61,740 bases of DNA, from contig JBILHQ010000006.1 in NCBI GenBank assembly GCA_044350415.1, positions 1 to 61,740 on the forward strand, in the 5' to 3' direction. Under the pieces are notes generated by a model, which searched no databases, had not been told where the DNA came from, and worked only from the letters and a program-made list of their open reading frames with translations. This document shows, piece after piece, positions 51,946 through 60,552 of this stretch. Every line of letters starts with the position of its first letter. Positions within the stretch are counted from its first letter, which is position 1. The translations under genes and the position numbers were made by a program. This DNA is from M3007 sp044350415. GTDB taxonomy: Bacteria; Bacteroidota; Bacteroidia; Chitinophagales; Saprospiraceae.

Positions 51946-53097
51946 ATGGGTAATCACCTTTCAGTAAGCACTGAACATCTTGAATTTATACGGCAGAGCG
52001 CTCGTGATTTTGCGCGAACCCATATCCTTCCACACGTAATGGAATGGGATGAAATCCAACATTTCCCAAGGGAATTATTCACCCAAATGGGCGAATTTGG
52101 CTTTCTGGGAGTACTTGTTCCGGAACAATACCACGGCGCCGGACTTGGTTACCAGGAATATATCACGATCATCGAAGAAATATCGAAGGTTTGTGGATCA
52201 ATTGGCCTGAGTGTTGCTGCGCATAATTCCTTGTGCACCAACCATATATTGATGTTTGGCACCGACGAGCAAAAGCAGCAATATTTACCCAAATTAGCTA
52301 CCGGAGAATGGATTGGCGCATGGGGTCTTACCGAAGCCAATACCGGCTCTGATGCCGGGCGAATGCAATGCGTGGCCGTAAAAGATGGCGACGATTACAT
52401 CATCAATGGTACCAAATGCTGGATTACACATGGAAAAAGCGGTGAAGTTGCAGTAGTGATTGTTCGCACAGGAGAATTACTTGATAGCCGCGGAATGACT
52501 GCTTTTGTAGTAGAAAGAGGAACACCAGGTTTCAAGGCAGGCAAAAAAGAAAATAAGTTGGGTATGCGGGCCAGTGAAACCGCCGAGATGATTTTTGAAG
52601 ACTGTCGGGTGCACAAAAGCCAAATGCTGGGTGCTGAAGGCGAAGGTTTTATTCAGTCGATGAAAATACTTGATGGCGGACGGATTTCTATCGCTTCTTT
52701 ATCACTCGGCATTGCCAAAGGCGCTTATGAAGCCTCGGTGAAATACGCCAAAGAACGCGAGCAATTCGGTCAGCCAATCGCTCAATTTCAGGGTATCAGT
52801 TTCAAACTGGCCGATATGGCTACCAAAATTCAGGCAGCAGAATTATTGACCCGGCAAGCGGGTCAGCTCAAAGACGCCAACCTGAAATGCACCAAAGAAG
52901 CCGCCATGGCAAAGTATTATGCTTCAGAAGTATCCGTGGAAGTAAGTACCGATGCAGTACAGGTACATGGTGGGTACGGATATACCAAAGATTTTCCGGT
53001 GGAAAAATTCTACCGGGATTCCAAACTTTGCACGATCGGAGAAGGCACTTCCGAAATCCAGAAAATCGTGATTGCCAGAGAAGTACTCAAAGGATAG
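51946..53097 (+). CDS. Acyl-CoA dehydrogenase
   Basis: A 383-residue FAD enzyme of the short/medium-chain acyl-CoA dehydrogenase family, first step of beta-oxidation or of branched amino acid breakdown. Evidence: the FAD-binding AWGLTEANTGSDAG (about residues 125-138), KCWITHGKSGEVAVV, the MRASETAEMIFEDCRV strand, and the C-terminal HGGYGYTKDFPVEKFYRDSK followed by IGEGTSEIQKIVIAR, whose Glu in GEGT is the usual catalytic base. Chain-length preference cannot be read from sequence. It is followed by a hairpin and then a GbsR-type regulator, which may control it. Confidence 0.93.
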   Translation: MGNHLSVSTEHLEFIRQSARDFARTHILPHVMEWDEIQHFPRELFTQMGEFGFLGVLVPEQYHGAGLGYQEYITIIEEISKVCGSIGLSVAAHNSLCTNHILMFGTDEQKQQYLPKLATGEWIGAWGLTEANTGSDAGRMQCVAVKDGDDYIINGTKCWITHGKSGEVAVVIVRTGELLDSRGMTAFVVERGTPGFKAGKKENKLGMRASETAEMIFEDCRVHKSQMLGAEGEGFIQSMKILDGGRISIASLSLGIAKGAYEASVKYAKEREQFGQPIAQFQGISFKLADMATKIQAAELLTRQAGQLKDANLKCTKEAAMAKYYASEVSVEVSTDAVQVHGGYGYTKDFPVEKFYRDSKLCTIGEGTSEIQKIVIAREVLKG

Positions 53098-53109
53098 TTC
53101 AAATTGCTG

Positions 53110-53152
53110 TTCTGGTTGCGAAGACAGGTCGATCACCGCTTCGCAACCAGAA
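53110..53152. terminator. 14-bp perfect hairpin between acyl-CoA dehydrogenase and gbsR-like genes
   Basis: TTCTGGTTGCGAAG (53110-53123) pairs perfectly with CTTCGCAACCAGAA (53139-53152) with a 15-base loop. The arm shares the word TTCTGGTTGCG with the repeat after glnS 1.3 kb upstream. No U tract. Confidence 0.65.
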
Positions 53153-53174
53153 TAATAACTTTACCAACAAATAC

Positions 53175-53675
53175 ATGGAACTTCAGGAAGGAAAAGAAAA
53201 ATTTATCGAATCATGGGGTAAAATGGCCAGTGATTGGGGAATCAATCGCACCATGGCTCAGGTACATGCACTCCTGCTGGTTGCCCCTGAAGCATTCACT
53301 GCCGATGAAGTGATGGAACAATTGAATATTTCCCGCGGCAACGCCAATATGAATCTGCGGGCACTGATGGACTGGGGATTGGTACACAAACAATTGAAAT
53401 CGGGCGAACGCAAAGAGTTCTTTCATGCCGAAAAAGACATGTGGGTCGTCGTGCGGCAGATTATTATCCAGCGCAAAAAACGCGAATTGGAACCCATGCT
53501 TAAAGTACTGGATGAAGTCTCTGCGGTGAATGGAAAAGGTGCTGGTGAAGAGGAATTTATTAAGGTGATCAATGACATTAAAATGTTTTCCAGCAAAGCA
53601 AATCAAACCCTGGACGTCTTGACAAAATCCGACTCTAATTGGTTTACCAATGTATTTCTCCGGTTTTTGAAATAA
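53175..53675 (+). CDS. GbsR/MarR-type transcriptional regulator
   Basis: About 166 residues. The frame is open far upstream within the dehydrogenase gene, but the ATG at 53175 (MELQEGKEKFIESWGKMASD) fits the family start. The winged helix spans about residues 25-100: RTMAQVHALLLVAPEAFTAD, then EVMEQLNISRGNANMNLRAL as the recognition helix, then the wing LVHKQLKSGERKEFFHAEKD. GbsR-family proteins repress glycine betaine uptake or synthesis genes in Bacillus; Bacteroidota members have unknown effectors. The C-terminal helix should mediate dimerisation. The last 20 codons recur as an orphan fragment at 57970-58029. Confidence 0.9.
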   Translation: MELQEGKEKFIESWGKMASDWGINRTMAQVHALLLVAPEAFTADEVMEQLNISRGNANMNLRALMDWGLVHKQLKSGERKEFFHAEKDMWVVVRQIIIQRKKRELEPMLKVLDEVSAVNGKGAGEEEFIKVINDIKMFSSKANQTLDVLTKSDSNWFTNVFLRFLK

Positions 53676-53734
53676 ATTGATGATCGTTTTTGCTGGGAGA
53701 TATCAGCCAGTCAATCTCCTGGTACCGCCGCCGT

Positions 53735-53810
53735 CAGGTGCCTAACTTTTGAGTATGACCCGGCGACTATTGGAACACCAGTGAACAAAACTGGAACACC
53801 AGTGAATATT
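53735..53810. mobile_element. Possible IS-end relic with 21-base-period direct repeat
   Basis: TGGAACACCAGTGAA occurs at 53771-53785 and again at 53792-53806, a period of 21 bases (two helical turns), as expected for transposase-binding sites. The flank CTAACTTTTGAGTATGACCC resembles IS21-family ends I know from Bacteroidota, but I cannot verify this. No transposase gene is present, so at most a solo end or relic. Confidence 0.35.
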
Positions 53811-53836
53811 CGTATAAGATTTTAACGATAAATTTG

Positions 53837-53844
53837 TACCTTTC
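53837..53844 (+). promoter_or_regulatory. Near-consensus -7 box of the subtilase gene
   Basis: TACCTTTC, one base from TAnnTTTG, 17 bases before the ATG at 53862. Confidence 0.4.
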
Positions 53845-53861
53845 ACTATTTATCCTTATGA

Positions 53862-56800
53862 ATGTTCTTTGGTATGAAATGTTTACCTTTTTATTTTTTG
53901 TGGTTTGTTGTAATCGCAATTTCAATACAATCTTTTTCGCAAGAGCGATATGTTATACATTTTCAACACGGGACTGAGATTTTTCCACTTAACTTTAAGG
54001 ATGCCATATTACTCAAAGCCCCGTCGGAAGAGGTAGTTAATAATATGTTTGTCAGGTATGTACAGTTTACATCTATATTAAAAAGTGCTCAACGTGAATT
54101 CCTGCAAAAGGAAGGCATTTTAATAATAGGATATATTGATTATGGGGCTTACTTATTGGCACTTCCGCAAAAATATGATCTTTCTCAATTAGAATCTTAT
54201 GGTGCAAGGAGTATTGTAAAGCCTGAGCCCCTCTGGAAAGTGCATAAAAACCTGAAAGAACGGCCTTGGGGAGAATGGGCCGTTCAGGACAATCAGATTG
54301 ATGTGGTTTTGCAGATCTATCCATTTCTAACGATCCCGGAAGGTGCTGAAATGTGTCGCAAAGAAGGCTTTACTGTTTTAGAAACAGGTAATCAAAATGG
54401 TTATGTATTGGTGCGTATGGAGCAGGAGGAACTGGAAGCTGCCGCAGCATTACCGTTCATTCAATGGATGGAAATTAAACCTGCACCCGGAATAAAAGAA
54501 GATATCAATGGCCGGTCGTTACACCGGTCTAATTTACTGGACAGCGATCATCCATTGGGAAAAAAATTCAATGGCCAAGGGGTAAATATGCTTGTCAGGG
54601 ATGACGGTGCTGTGGGGCCGCATATTGATTTTCAGGGCAGACTCTATAATCAAAATGGTACTGAGGCCGTTTCCGTGGGAACACATGGTGATGGTGTTGC
54701 CGGGATTATTGGCGGAGGAGGGAATTTAGACCCTGCCAAAAAAGGAATGGCTGCCGGTGCTGATATTTATGTGGTGGACTATGTTAATCATTTTCAGGAT
54801 GAAACCCTGCCTTTGTTCCTGAACCAAAATGCAACCATTACCAATTCATCTTATTCCGATGGTTGCAACCAGGGATACACACTGGCATCAAAAACAGTCG
54901 ACCACCAAATTCATGAACATCCAAACCTCATCCACGTTTTTTCCGCAGGAAATTCCAATAATTTTAATTGTGGATATGGTGCGGGCGACCAATGGGGGAA
55001 TATTACGGGTGGACATAAAATGGCCAAAAATGCCATTGCAACTGCTAATTTGAAAGTTGACGCAACGTTGGAAAGTACGTCCAGTCATGGCCCTGCTTCT
55101 GACGGACGAATCAAACCCGATATTTCAGCACATGGTGCCGAACAAAACTCCACCAGCAATGAAAATACATATCAGGTATTTGGCGGCACTTCGGCAGCTT
55201 CTCCCGGAATTGCAGGTTGTCTGGCCCAATTAACACAAGCATACCGAACGATTAATAATACGAATGATGCACCTACCGCATTGCTGAAAGCAGCATTATT
55301 AAACACAGCCAATGATTTGGGTAATATTGGTCCCGATTTTAAATTTGGGTGGGGGCATGTCAATAATTTCAAGGCTTTACAATTGCTGGAAGACGGCCGG
55401 TACTTATCTGACCATATTGACCAGGATGGCACAAATACACATACTGTTTTTATTCCATCGAATATAAAAGAAGCCAAACTGATGATCTACTGGGCAGATC
55501 CGGAGGCCCAAACCAATGCAGCCAAGGCTTTATTGAATGACCTGGACCTTTTGGTCAAAAGCCCCGATGGTATATTCCATTTTCCCTGGAAACTCAATCC
55601 AACACCCAATGCCACGATATTGGATACGCCTGCGGGAGTCGGTCGTGATTCGCTCAATAATATGGAACAGATATCCCTGAAGAACCCGGCTTCGGGCGAG
55701 TACCTTGTGCAAATTAATGGTCACGGCGTACCATTTGGGCCACAGCAGTATTTTTTGGTTTGGGAATTTCTTACTGATGACGTCAAAATAACTTATCCTT
55801 CTGGTGGTGAGGGATTAGTAAGCGGTGCTTCAGCATGGCTTCGTTGGGACGCATTGGGAAATACCGAACCATTTACTTTGAAATACTCTGCTAATGGCGG
55901 GGCAACTTATTCTACTATTGCAGCATTGGTTAATACCGCCAGAATGTATAACTGGCAAGTTCCTGTCGGTGTCACCGGGAACGCCAAAATGGTGCTTATC
56001 AGGGGAAGCCAAAGTGATACCACGCAACTGCCTTTTTCTGTTTCTCCACTCCCTACCGGTTTGGCCGTCCAGCAATCGTGTCCCGAATTTATTACTTTAG
56101 GCTGGAATAAAATCAATAACGATACGGTAGCGTATGACGCTTATATGCTGGGTGAAAAGTATATGGAATTGCAAGGCACATCCCTTCCTAATCAATCATC
56201 TTTCACGTTCCCGATAACAGATCCGGAAAAGGAAAAATGGTTCAGTATCCGAACAAGCAGCCCATCCGGCCTAACGGGTAGGCGTACCATTGCTATCAAA
56301 TGGCCCGGTGGATTGCTGGGATGCAGTCAGGCCAATGACCTTGCTGTGGTAAAATTTGCCTCCCCTTCGGACGGTGCACTTTTTAGTTGTGGGGCACTTC
56401 AAAAACCTGTTTTGGTATTGGTGAAAAATGAAGGACTTAATACTTCTGTCGGTGCTAAAATCTGGTATCAATATCAAAATCAGCCAGTCATTCAGGAAGA
56501 TCTGCCTGATATTCCCGCTGGTGAAAGTCTTGAATTTACCTTTTCGACCCCTATTAGTTTCAATACTAACGGACAAATTACTATTGCAACAGGCATAATA
56601 TTCCCTTCTGACGATTATCAATCTAATAATCAAAAAACTGAAAAATTTGAAGTGGTTATTCAGTCTGCCAATTCGGTTCTTTCTAATTCATTTGAAACAA
56701 TCAGTTTACCTGATGGTTGGGCTAACGTCAATCCTGACGCATCAGTAGGATGGGCCAATTTTGGATTCTCTGTAACAGGTAGTAATGGATTTAATACCCA

Positions 56801-57959
56801 TGCTTACTGGTTAAATCACTTCAACTACCTTCCCGCAGCGAATCAGGAAGATTACCTATATTTAATACCGGTCGAACTCAATAATTTTAGCTATCCAATA
56901 CTATTATTTGATTATGCGCATGCCCAAAAAGACGCTGACACGCAAGAAACACTTCGGGTTGAAGCTTTTTCAAACTGCGATGTAAGCGATGCGCCAACTA
57001 TTCTTTGGGAAAAATCAGATCCAAAACTTAGCACTATTCAAACCTTGAGTTCGTTTAGTCCTTCCTTATTGACTAACTGGCGTAAAGTTGCGATTCCTTT
57101 GGACCAGTTTGCCGGTCAAACTGTCATATTGCGATTTACGGCGGTAAATGATAACGGCAACAATACATTTCTGGATAATATTGCCTTGAAAGATATACAG
57201 CCTGTTCCTCCGGTGGCTTTATTTACTGTTGCGGATTCCGTCTGCCGGTCAGTACCGATATCGTTTGTGGCTGATCCAGGTCCTGAAGCAGAAAATATCT
57301 ACACTTGGTATTTTGGTAATCTGGCTTTACCGGAAGATGCTTATGGCCCCGGCCCACATTTAGTCACGTACGCCATTCCCGGGAATAAAAATGTCCAGTT
57401 GATCGTGGATAATCCATTTGGCAGTGATACTATTACTAAAATTTTCAACGTGCGCTCCAATCCGGTTCCCAATTTTACATCAATACAGGATGGTCTGACG
57501 GTGACTTTTAACAATACCAGTACAAGTGCTACCAATTACTTCTGGAATTTTGGCGATGGCTATACCAGCACAATCCCGAATCCTGTACATACTTACGCCG
57601 TTACAGGCACCTATGCTGTAATCCTTTCAGCGATCAATCCTTGTAAAACGATCGACAAAACGGTTACCATCAGCCTCTCCAGCGGCACAGTTGAACAAAC
57701 GGGTTTAACCTCAATAACAGTATTGCCGAATCCGGGCAACGGCATTTTTCAGGTCATATTCAATAGCCTGACAGCAACCGATGCACAAGTTTCGCTATCA
57801 GATGTTGCGGGCCAATTAATCGGTAGTAAGACGGTTGTTATTCATTCTGGCACTACAATTTTCCCGTTGGAATATCCCGAAATTGCACCAGGCAATTATC
57901 AAATTGCGGTGCAAACGCCCAAAGGTATAGCTACCTTCAGTGTGGTTATTGTGCACTAA
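53862..57959 (+). CDS. Secreted subtilisin-like (S8) protease with PKD and T9SS type A sorting domain
   Basis: A 1365-residue secreted protease. The signal peptide ends near residue 28 (IQSFSQ); an ATG at 53874 (MKCLPFYFLWF) is an equally good start. The propeptide-like N-terminal 225 residues precede an S8 domain with its triad at about Asp246 (MLVRDDGAVGPHIDF), His274 (GTHGDGVAGIIGG) and Ser443 (FGGTSAASPGIAG); NSSYSDG and SAGNSNNF fit the oxyanion Asn region. A P/proprotein-convertase-like beta domain follows (about 520-640), then Ig/CARDB-like beta domains, a MAM-like lectin-fold segment, PKD repeats (NYFWNFGDGYTSTIPNP), and a C-terminal type A sorting domain (ITVLPNPGNGIFQV onward). Target proteins unknown. 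Flanked by two copies of a gbsR tail. Confidence 0.92.
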   Translation: MFFGMKCLPFYFLWFVVIAISIQSFSQERYVIHFQHGTEIFPLNFKDAILLKAPSEEVVNNMFVRYVQFTSILKSAQREFLQKEGILIIGYIDYGAYLLALPQKYDLSQLESYGARSIVKPEPLWKVHKNLKERPWGEWAVQDNQIDVVLQIYPFLTIPEGAEMCRKEGFTVLETGNQNGYVLVRMEQEELEAAAALPFIQWMEIKPAPGIKEDINGRSLHRSNLLDSDHPLGKKFNGQGVNMLVRDDGAVGPHIDFQGRLYNQNGTEAVSVGTHGDGVAGIIGGGGNLDPAKKGMAAGADIYVVDYVNHFQDETLPLFLNQNATITNSSYSDGCNQGYTLASKTVDHQIHEHPNLIHVFSAGNSNNFNCGYGAGDQWGNITGGHKMAKNAIATANLKVDATLESTSSHGPASDGRIKPDISAHGAEQNSTSNENTYQVFGGTSAASPGIAGCLAQLTQAYRTINNTNDAPTALLKAALLNTANDLGNIGPDFKFGWGHVNNFKALQLLEDGRYLSDHIDQDGTNTHTVFIPSNIKEAKLMIYWADPEAQTNAAKALLNDLDLLVKSPDGIFHFPWKLNPTPNATILDTPAGVGRDSLNNMEQISLKNPASGEYLVQINGHGVPFGPQQYFLVWEFLTDDVKITYPSGGEGLVSGASAWLRWDALGNTEPFTLKYSANGGATYSTIAALVNTARMYNWQVPVGVTGNAKMVLIRGSQSDTTQLPFSVSPLPTGLAVQQSCPEFITLGWNKINNDTVAYDAYMLGEKYMELQGTSLPNQSSFTFPITDPEKEKWFSIRTSSPSGLTGRRTIAIKWPGGLLGCSQANDLAVVKFASPSDGALFSCGALQKPVLVLVKNEGLNTSVGAKIWYQYQNQPVIQEDLPDIPAGESLEFTFSTPISFNTNGQITIATGIIFPSDDYQSNNQKTEKFEVVIQSANSVLSNSFETISLPDGWANVNPDASVGWANFGFSVTGSNGFNTHAYWLNHFNYLPAANQEDYLYLIPVELNNFSYPILLFDYAHAQKDADTQETLRVEAFSNCDVSDAPTILWEKSDPKLSTIQTLSSFSPSLLTNWRKVAIPLDQFAGQTVILRFTAVNDNGNNTFLDNIALKDIQPVPPVALFTVADSVCRSVPISFVADPGPEAENIYTWYFGNLALPEDAYGPGPHLVTYAIPGNKNVQLIVDNPFGSDTITKIFNVRSNPVPNFTSIQDGLTVTFNNTSTSATNYFWNFGDGYTSTIPNPVHTYAVTGTYAVILSAINPCKTIDKTVTISLSSGTVEQTGLTSITVLPNPGNGIFQVIFNSLTATDAQVSLSDVAGQLIGSKTVVIHSGTTIFPLEYPEIAPGNYQIAVQTPKGIATFSVVIVH

Positions 57960-57969
57960 ATTTTCAATG

Positions 57970-58029
57970 GTTTTGACCAAATCCGACTCCAATTGGTTTA
58001 GTCTGCTATTTTTGAGATTTTTGAAATAG
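57970..58029 (+). pseudogene. Orphan C-terminal fragment of a gbsR-like gene
   Basis: The 20 codons VLTKSDSNWFSLLFLRFLK-stop start 10 bases after the protease stop. The true gbsR-like gene (53616-53675) ends VLTKSDSNWFTNVFLRFLK-stop: 16 of 19 residues agree, while the DNA matches at only 46 of 60 bases. Most changes are synonymous (ACA/ACC, TCT/TCC, CTC/TTG, CGG/AGA, TAA/TAG), so this was once a coding paralogue or an allele from a relative. Only the tail remains. Confidence 0.75.
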
Positions 58030-58046
58030 GTTTGCATTTCATTACG

Positions 58047-58084
58047 GGGATTTGTTGCGCGAAAAACTTACCGCAACAAATCCC
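58047..58084. terminator. 13-bp perfect hairpin after the protease/gbsR-tail region
   Basis: GGGATTTGTTGCG (58047-58059) pairs perfectly with CGCAACAAATCCC (58072-58084) with a 12-base loop. It lies 27 bases before the next gene and has no U tract. Confidence 0.65.
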
Positions 58085-58110
58085 TATAATAAATTAATTT
58101 ATCTATTTTT

Positions 58111-60429
58111 ATGAAAAACGAACTGGCTGGCTGTATCAGATCATCAATTACTGTTTCTTTTTTTTACCGTATTGCTATTCTTTGCCTGCTGGTAACATTT
58201 CTTTTCCAAGCGGAAATCAAAGCAACGCATATCATAGGCGGCGAAATGACGTACCGCTATGTGGCAGAAGCCGGCACCAATAAAAAATCCTATGAATTTT
58301 TGCTAACGGTATACAGGGATTGTGGCGGAAACGGTGCGCAACTTGATGACCCCGCTTCTGTGACGGTCTATAAATTGTTCCAGGGTGTCTATACATTGGT
58401 CACTAACAAAAACGTAACACCGACCATTGTAACCGTCCCGCAAATAGTACCCAAATGTATTAATCCCAATAACGTCCCGAATAGTTGCGTGCAACGGGGA
58501 ACTTACCTGTTTACCCAGAGCCTCGATGTGCAGGCAGGTGTCAGTTACCTGATTGTTTACCAGCGTTGTTGCCGGACCGGACAAATACTGAATATACAGA
58601 ATCCTTCTGCTTTTGGTGCCACCTACATGGTGGAACTCAGTCCGGAAACTATTGCGGCCAATGACAGCAGCCCGACTTTTGTCAACTATCCACCAACCTT
58701 CATTTGCAATAGTTTTGATTTGGATTTTGACCATAGCGCCACAGATGCCAATGGCGATTCATTAGTGTATGAATTTTATACCCCCTTAACTGGCGGTGGA
58801 CAAAATGGCGGCGGCGGCAACTGCAATTCCCCAATGCCCTCCCCGGCCTGTCCCCCACCATTCTCCACGATTAATTTTGCGGCCGGGTACAGTGTCGCTG
58901 CGCCGATGGGAGGCAGTCCAACTATCAATATCAATCCCAATACCGGGATAATGGGTGGCAAGCCCAATCTTATTGGCAAATTTGTGGTCGGCATTTGTGT
59001 AAAATCCTATCGCAATGGGCTGTTTATCAGTCGAATATGCAGGGAATTTCAGTTTACCACCGTCGATTGTGATGCGCTGGTGGTGGCCGATATTGCAGAG
59101 GATTCCATTCTCGGCGCATCGCAGTTTTTGATCAAAAAATGTGGTCAAAAAACAGTGACGGTAATCAATCAAAGCGCGATGAGTCCGGCCCTGATCAACC
59201 AAAAATGGGTATTTGATTTTGGCAATGGTTCTGTATTTGAAACAACTACCTGGAATGCCACTGTTACTTTTCCAGATTATGGAGAATACACAGGGACGTT
59301 ATACCTGAATCCGGGCGGACAGTGCACAGATACAGGATTTATCAAACTCAAATTATTCCCGGATATCAACGCTGATTTTGGGTATAGTTTTGATACATGT
59401 GTGATAGGGCCTGTTTCTTTCAAGGATAAATCTGTGAGCGGTGACGTGAGTGGCGTAAATACCTGGCAATGGACCTTCGGAAACACAGGCATAACCGATT
59501 CCATTACAGATCCTGTGATAACTTTTGCAATACCCGGCAGTTACGCTGTAAAATTGCATGTCATTGATACGAATCAATGTGCTGATGATTTTATCAAAAA
59601 TGTCACCTGGTCCCCCCGGCCATTGCCTCCAATACCACTTGCCGGACCATGGCGCACTTGTTTGCCGTATCCTGTTAATTTTCAGGTATTCGACTCCCTG
59701 ACCTTGGTCGCACTTGTCGGAACAACGGTTACCTGGGATTTTGGCGACAATAATACCCAAACCAGCACTTTTAACCCGGAATATACCTACACAGACCCCG
59801 GAAACTTTACCCCCAGCGTCTTTGTGGAAAGCCAATATGGTTGTATCACAACGGATACTTTCGCAAATGCTGTCGATGTGTATTCGTCGCCGATAGCCAA
59901 TTTTGACTATTTGCCGGATAGTCCGAGTAACCTGAAAAACGAAGTCCATTTCTCTGATTTGAGCCAGGGTGTTGCTGTTTGGGACTGGGAATTGCCCAAT
60001 GGGAAAAGGTTTTCATCCGTTCCTGACCCTGTTTACATTTTCGCGGAAGACACCGGACTAACGGCCATCAAACTGAAGGTTTTTAACCAACACGGTTGCG
60101 TAGACTCCATTACCAAAGTCATCGATATCGAACCCAAAATAAGGATATACATTCCCAACGTATTCACGCCTGAAAACCCAGACCAATCTGTCAACGGAAA
60201 ATTCAATATCCTCGGTATTTTGCCTGGTTACCAGGCGTTTAAAATGCAGATATGGTCACGCTGGGGTGATTTAGTCTTCGAAAGCAATGATCCCGCAGAA
60301 GCATGGGACGGCAGTTCGGCCCGGGGCGGAAAAACCCTTTTGCCGGGCGTTTATGTGTATAATATCACCATGCTGGGACCACGGGGTGAACCGTATCATT
60401 GGGAAGGAACCGTTACGCTTTTGAATTAA
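58111..60429 (+). CDS. PKD-repeat surface protein with T9SS type B sorting domain
   Basis: A 772-residue secreted protein. The N-terminus is a signal peptide (about residues 20-37) followed by THIIGGEMTYRYV and FLLTVYRDCGGNGAQLDD, a widespread Bacteroidota opening found in large adhesin-like proteins. Pairs of Cys (QRCCRTG, SCVQRG, CINPNN) suggest disulfides in this domain. Then come PKD-type Ig domains (WQWTFGNTGITDS at about 450, VTWDFGDNNTQTSTFNPEYT at about 540, VWDWELPNGK at about 623). The end (IYIPNVFTPENPDQ, MQIWSRWGDLVFES, AWDGSSARGG, LLPGVYVYNITM) is the CHU_C type B sorting domain. Probably cell-surface bound or used in gliding or adhesion; ligand unknown. Confidence 0.88.
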   Translation: MKNELAGCIRSSITVSFFYRIAILCLLVTFLFQAEIKATHIIGGEMTYRYVAEAGTNKKSYEFLLTVYRDCGGNGAQLDDPASVTVYKLFQGVYTLVTNKNVTPTIVTVPQIVPKCINPNNVPNSCVQRGTYLFTQSLDVQAGVSYLIVYQRCCRTGQILNIQNPSAFGATYMVELSPETIAANDSSPTFVNYPPTFICNSFDLDFDHSATDANGDSLVYEFYTPLTGGGQNGGGGNCNSPMPSPACPPPFSTINFAAGYSVAAPMGGSPTININPNTGIMGGKPNLIGKFVVGICVKSYRNGLFISRICREFQFTTVDCDALVVADIAEDSILGASQFLIKKCGQKTVTVINQSAMSPALINQKWVFDFGNGSVFETTTWNATVTFPDYGEYTGTLYLNPGGQCTDTGFIKLKLFPDINADFGYSFDTCVIGPVSFKDKSVSGDVSGVNTWQWTFGNTGITDSITDPVITFAIPGSYAVKLHVIDTNQCADDFIKNVTWSPRPLPPIPLAGPWRTCLPYPVNFQVFDSLTLVALVGTTVTWDFGDNNTQTSTFNPEYTYTDPGNFTPSVFVESQYGCITTDTFANAVDVYSSPIANFDYLPDSPSNLKNEVHFSDLSQGVAVWDWELPNGKRFSSVPDPVYIFAEDTGLTAIKLKVFNQHGCVDSITKVIDIEPKIRIYIPNVFTPENPDQSVNGKFNILGILPGYQAFKMQIWSRWGDLVFESNDPAEAWDGSSARGGKTLLPGVYVYNITMLGPRGEPYHWEGTVTLLN

Positions 60430-60448
60430 GGTAAGTGTCACAAATCCA

Positions 60449-60506
60449 AGCAGGGTAATGAATGGATGCGGTGACTCAGATCGCCACATCCATTCATTAC
60501 CCTGCT
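60449..60506. terminator. 20-bp perfect hairpin between convergent T9SS genes
   Basis: AGCAGGGTAATGAATGGATG (60449-60468) pairs perfectly with CATCCATTCATTACCCTGCT (60487-60506). The 18-base loop has a further short CGGTGA/TCGCCA pairing. It is the longest perfect stem in the window and lies between two converging genes. Confidence 0.75.
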
Positions 60507-60552
60507 TCAATAAAAAAAATCTATACAATCGCCCTTAACAGCAACCACTGTC

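Noticed and set aside
52887..53174. N-terminal extension of the GbsR frame
   Set aside because: It overlaps the end of the acyl-CoA dehydrogenase gene and a 14-bp hairpin; the ATG at 53175 matches the family start.
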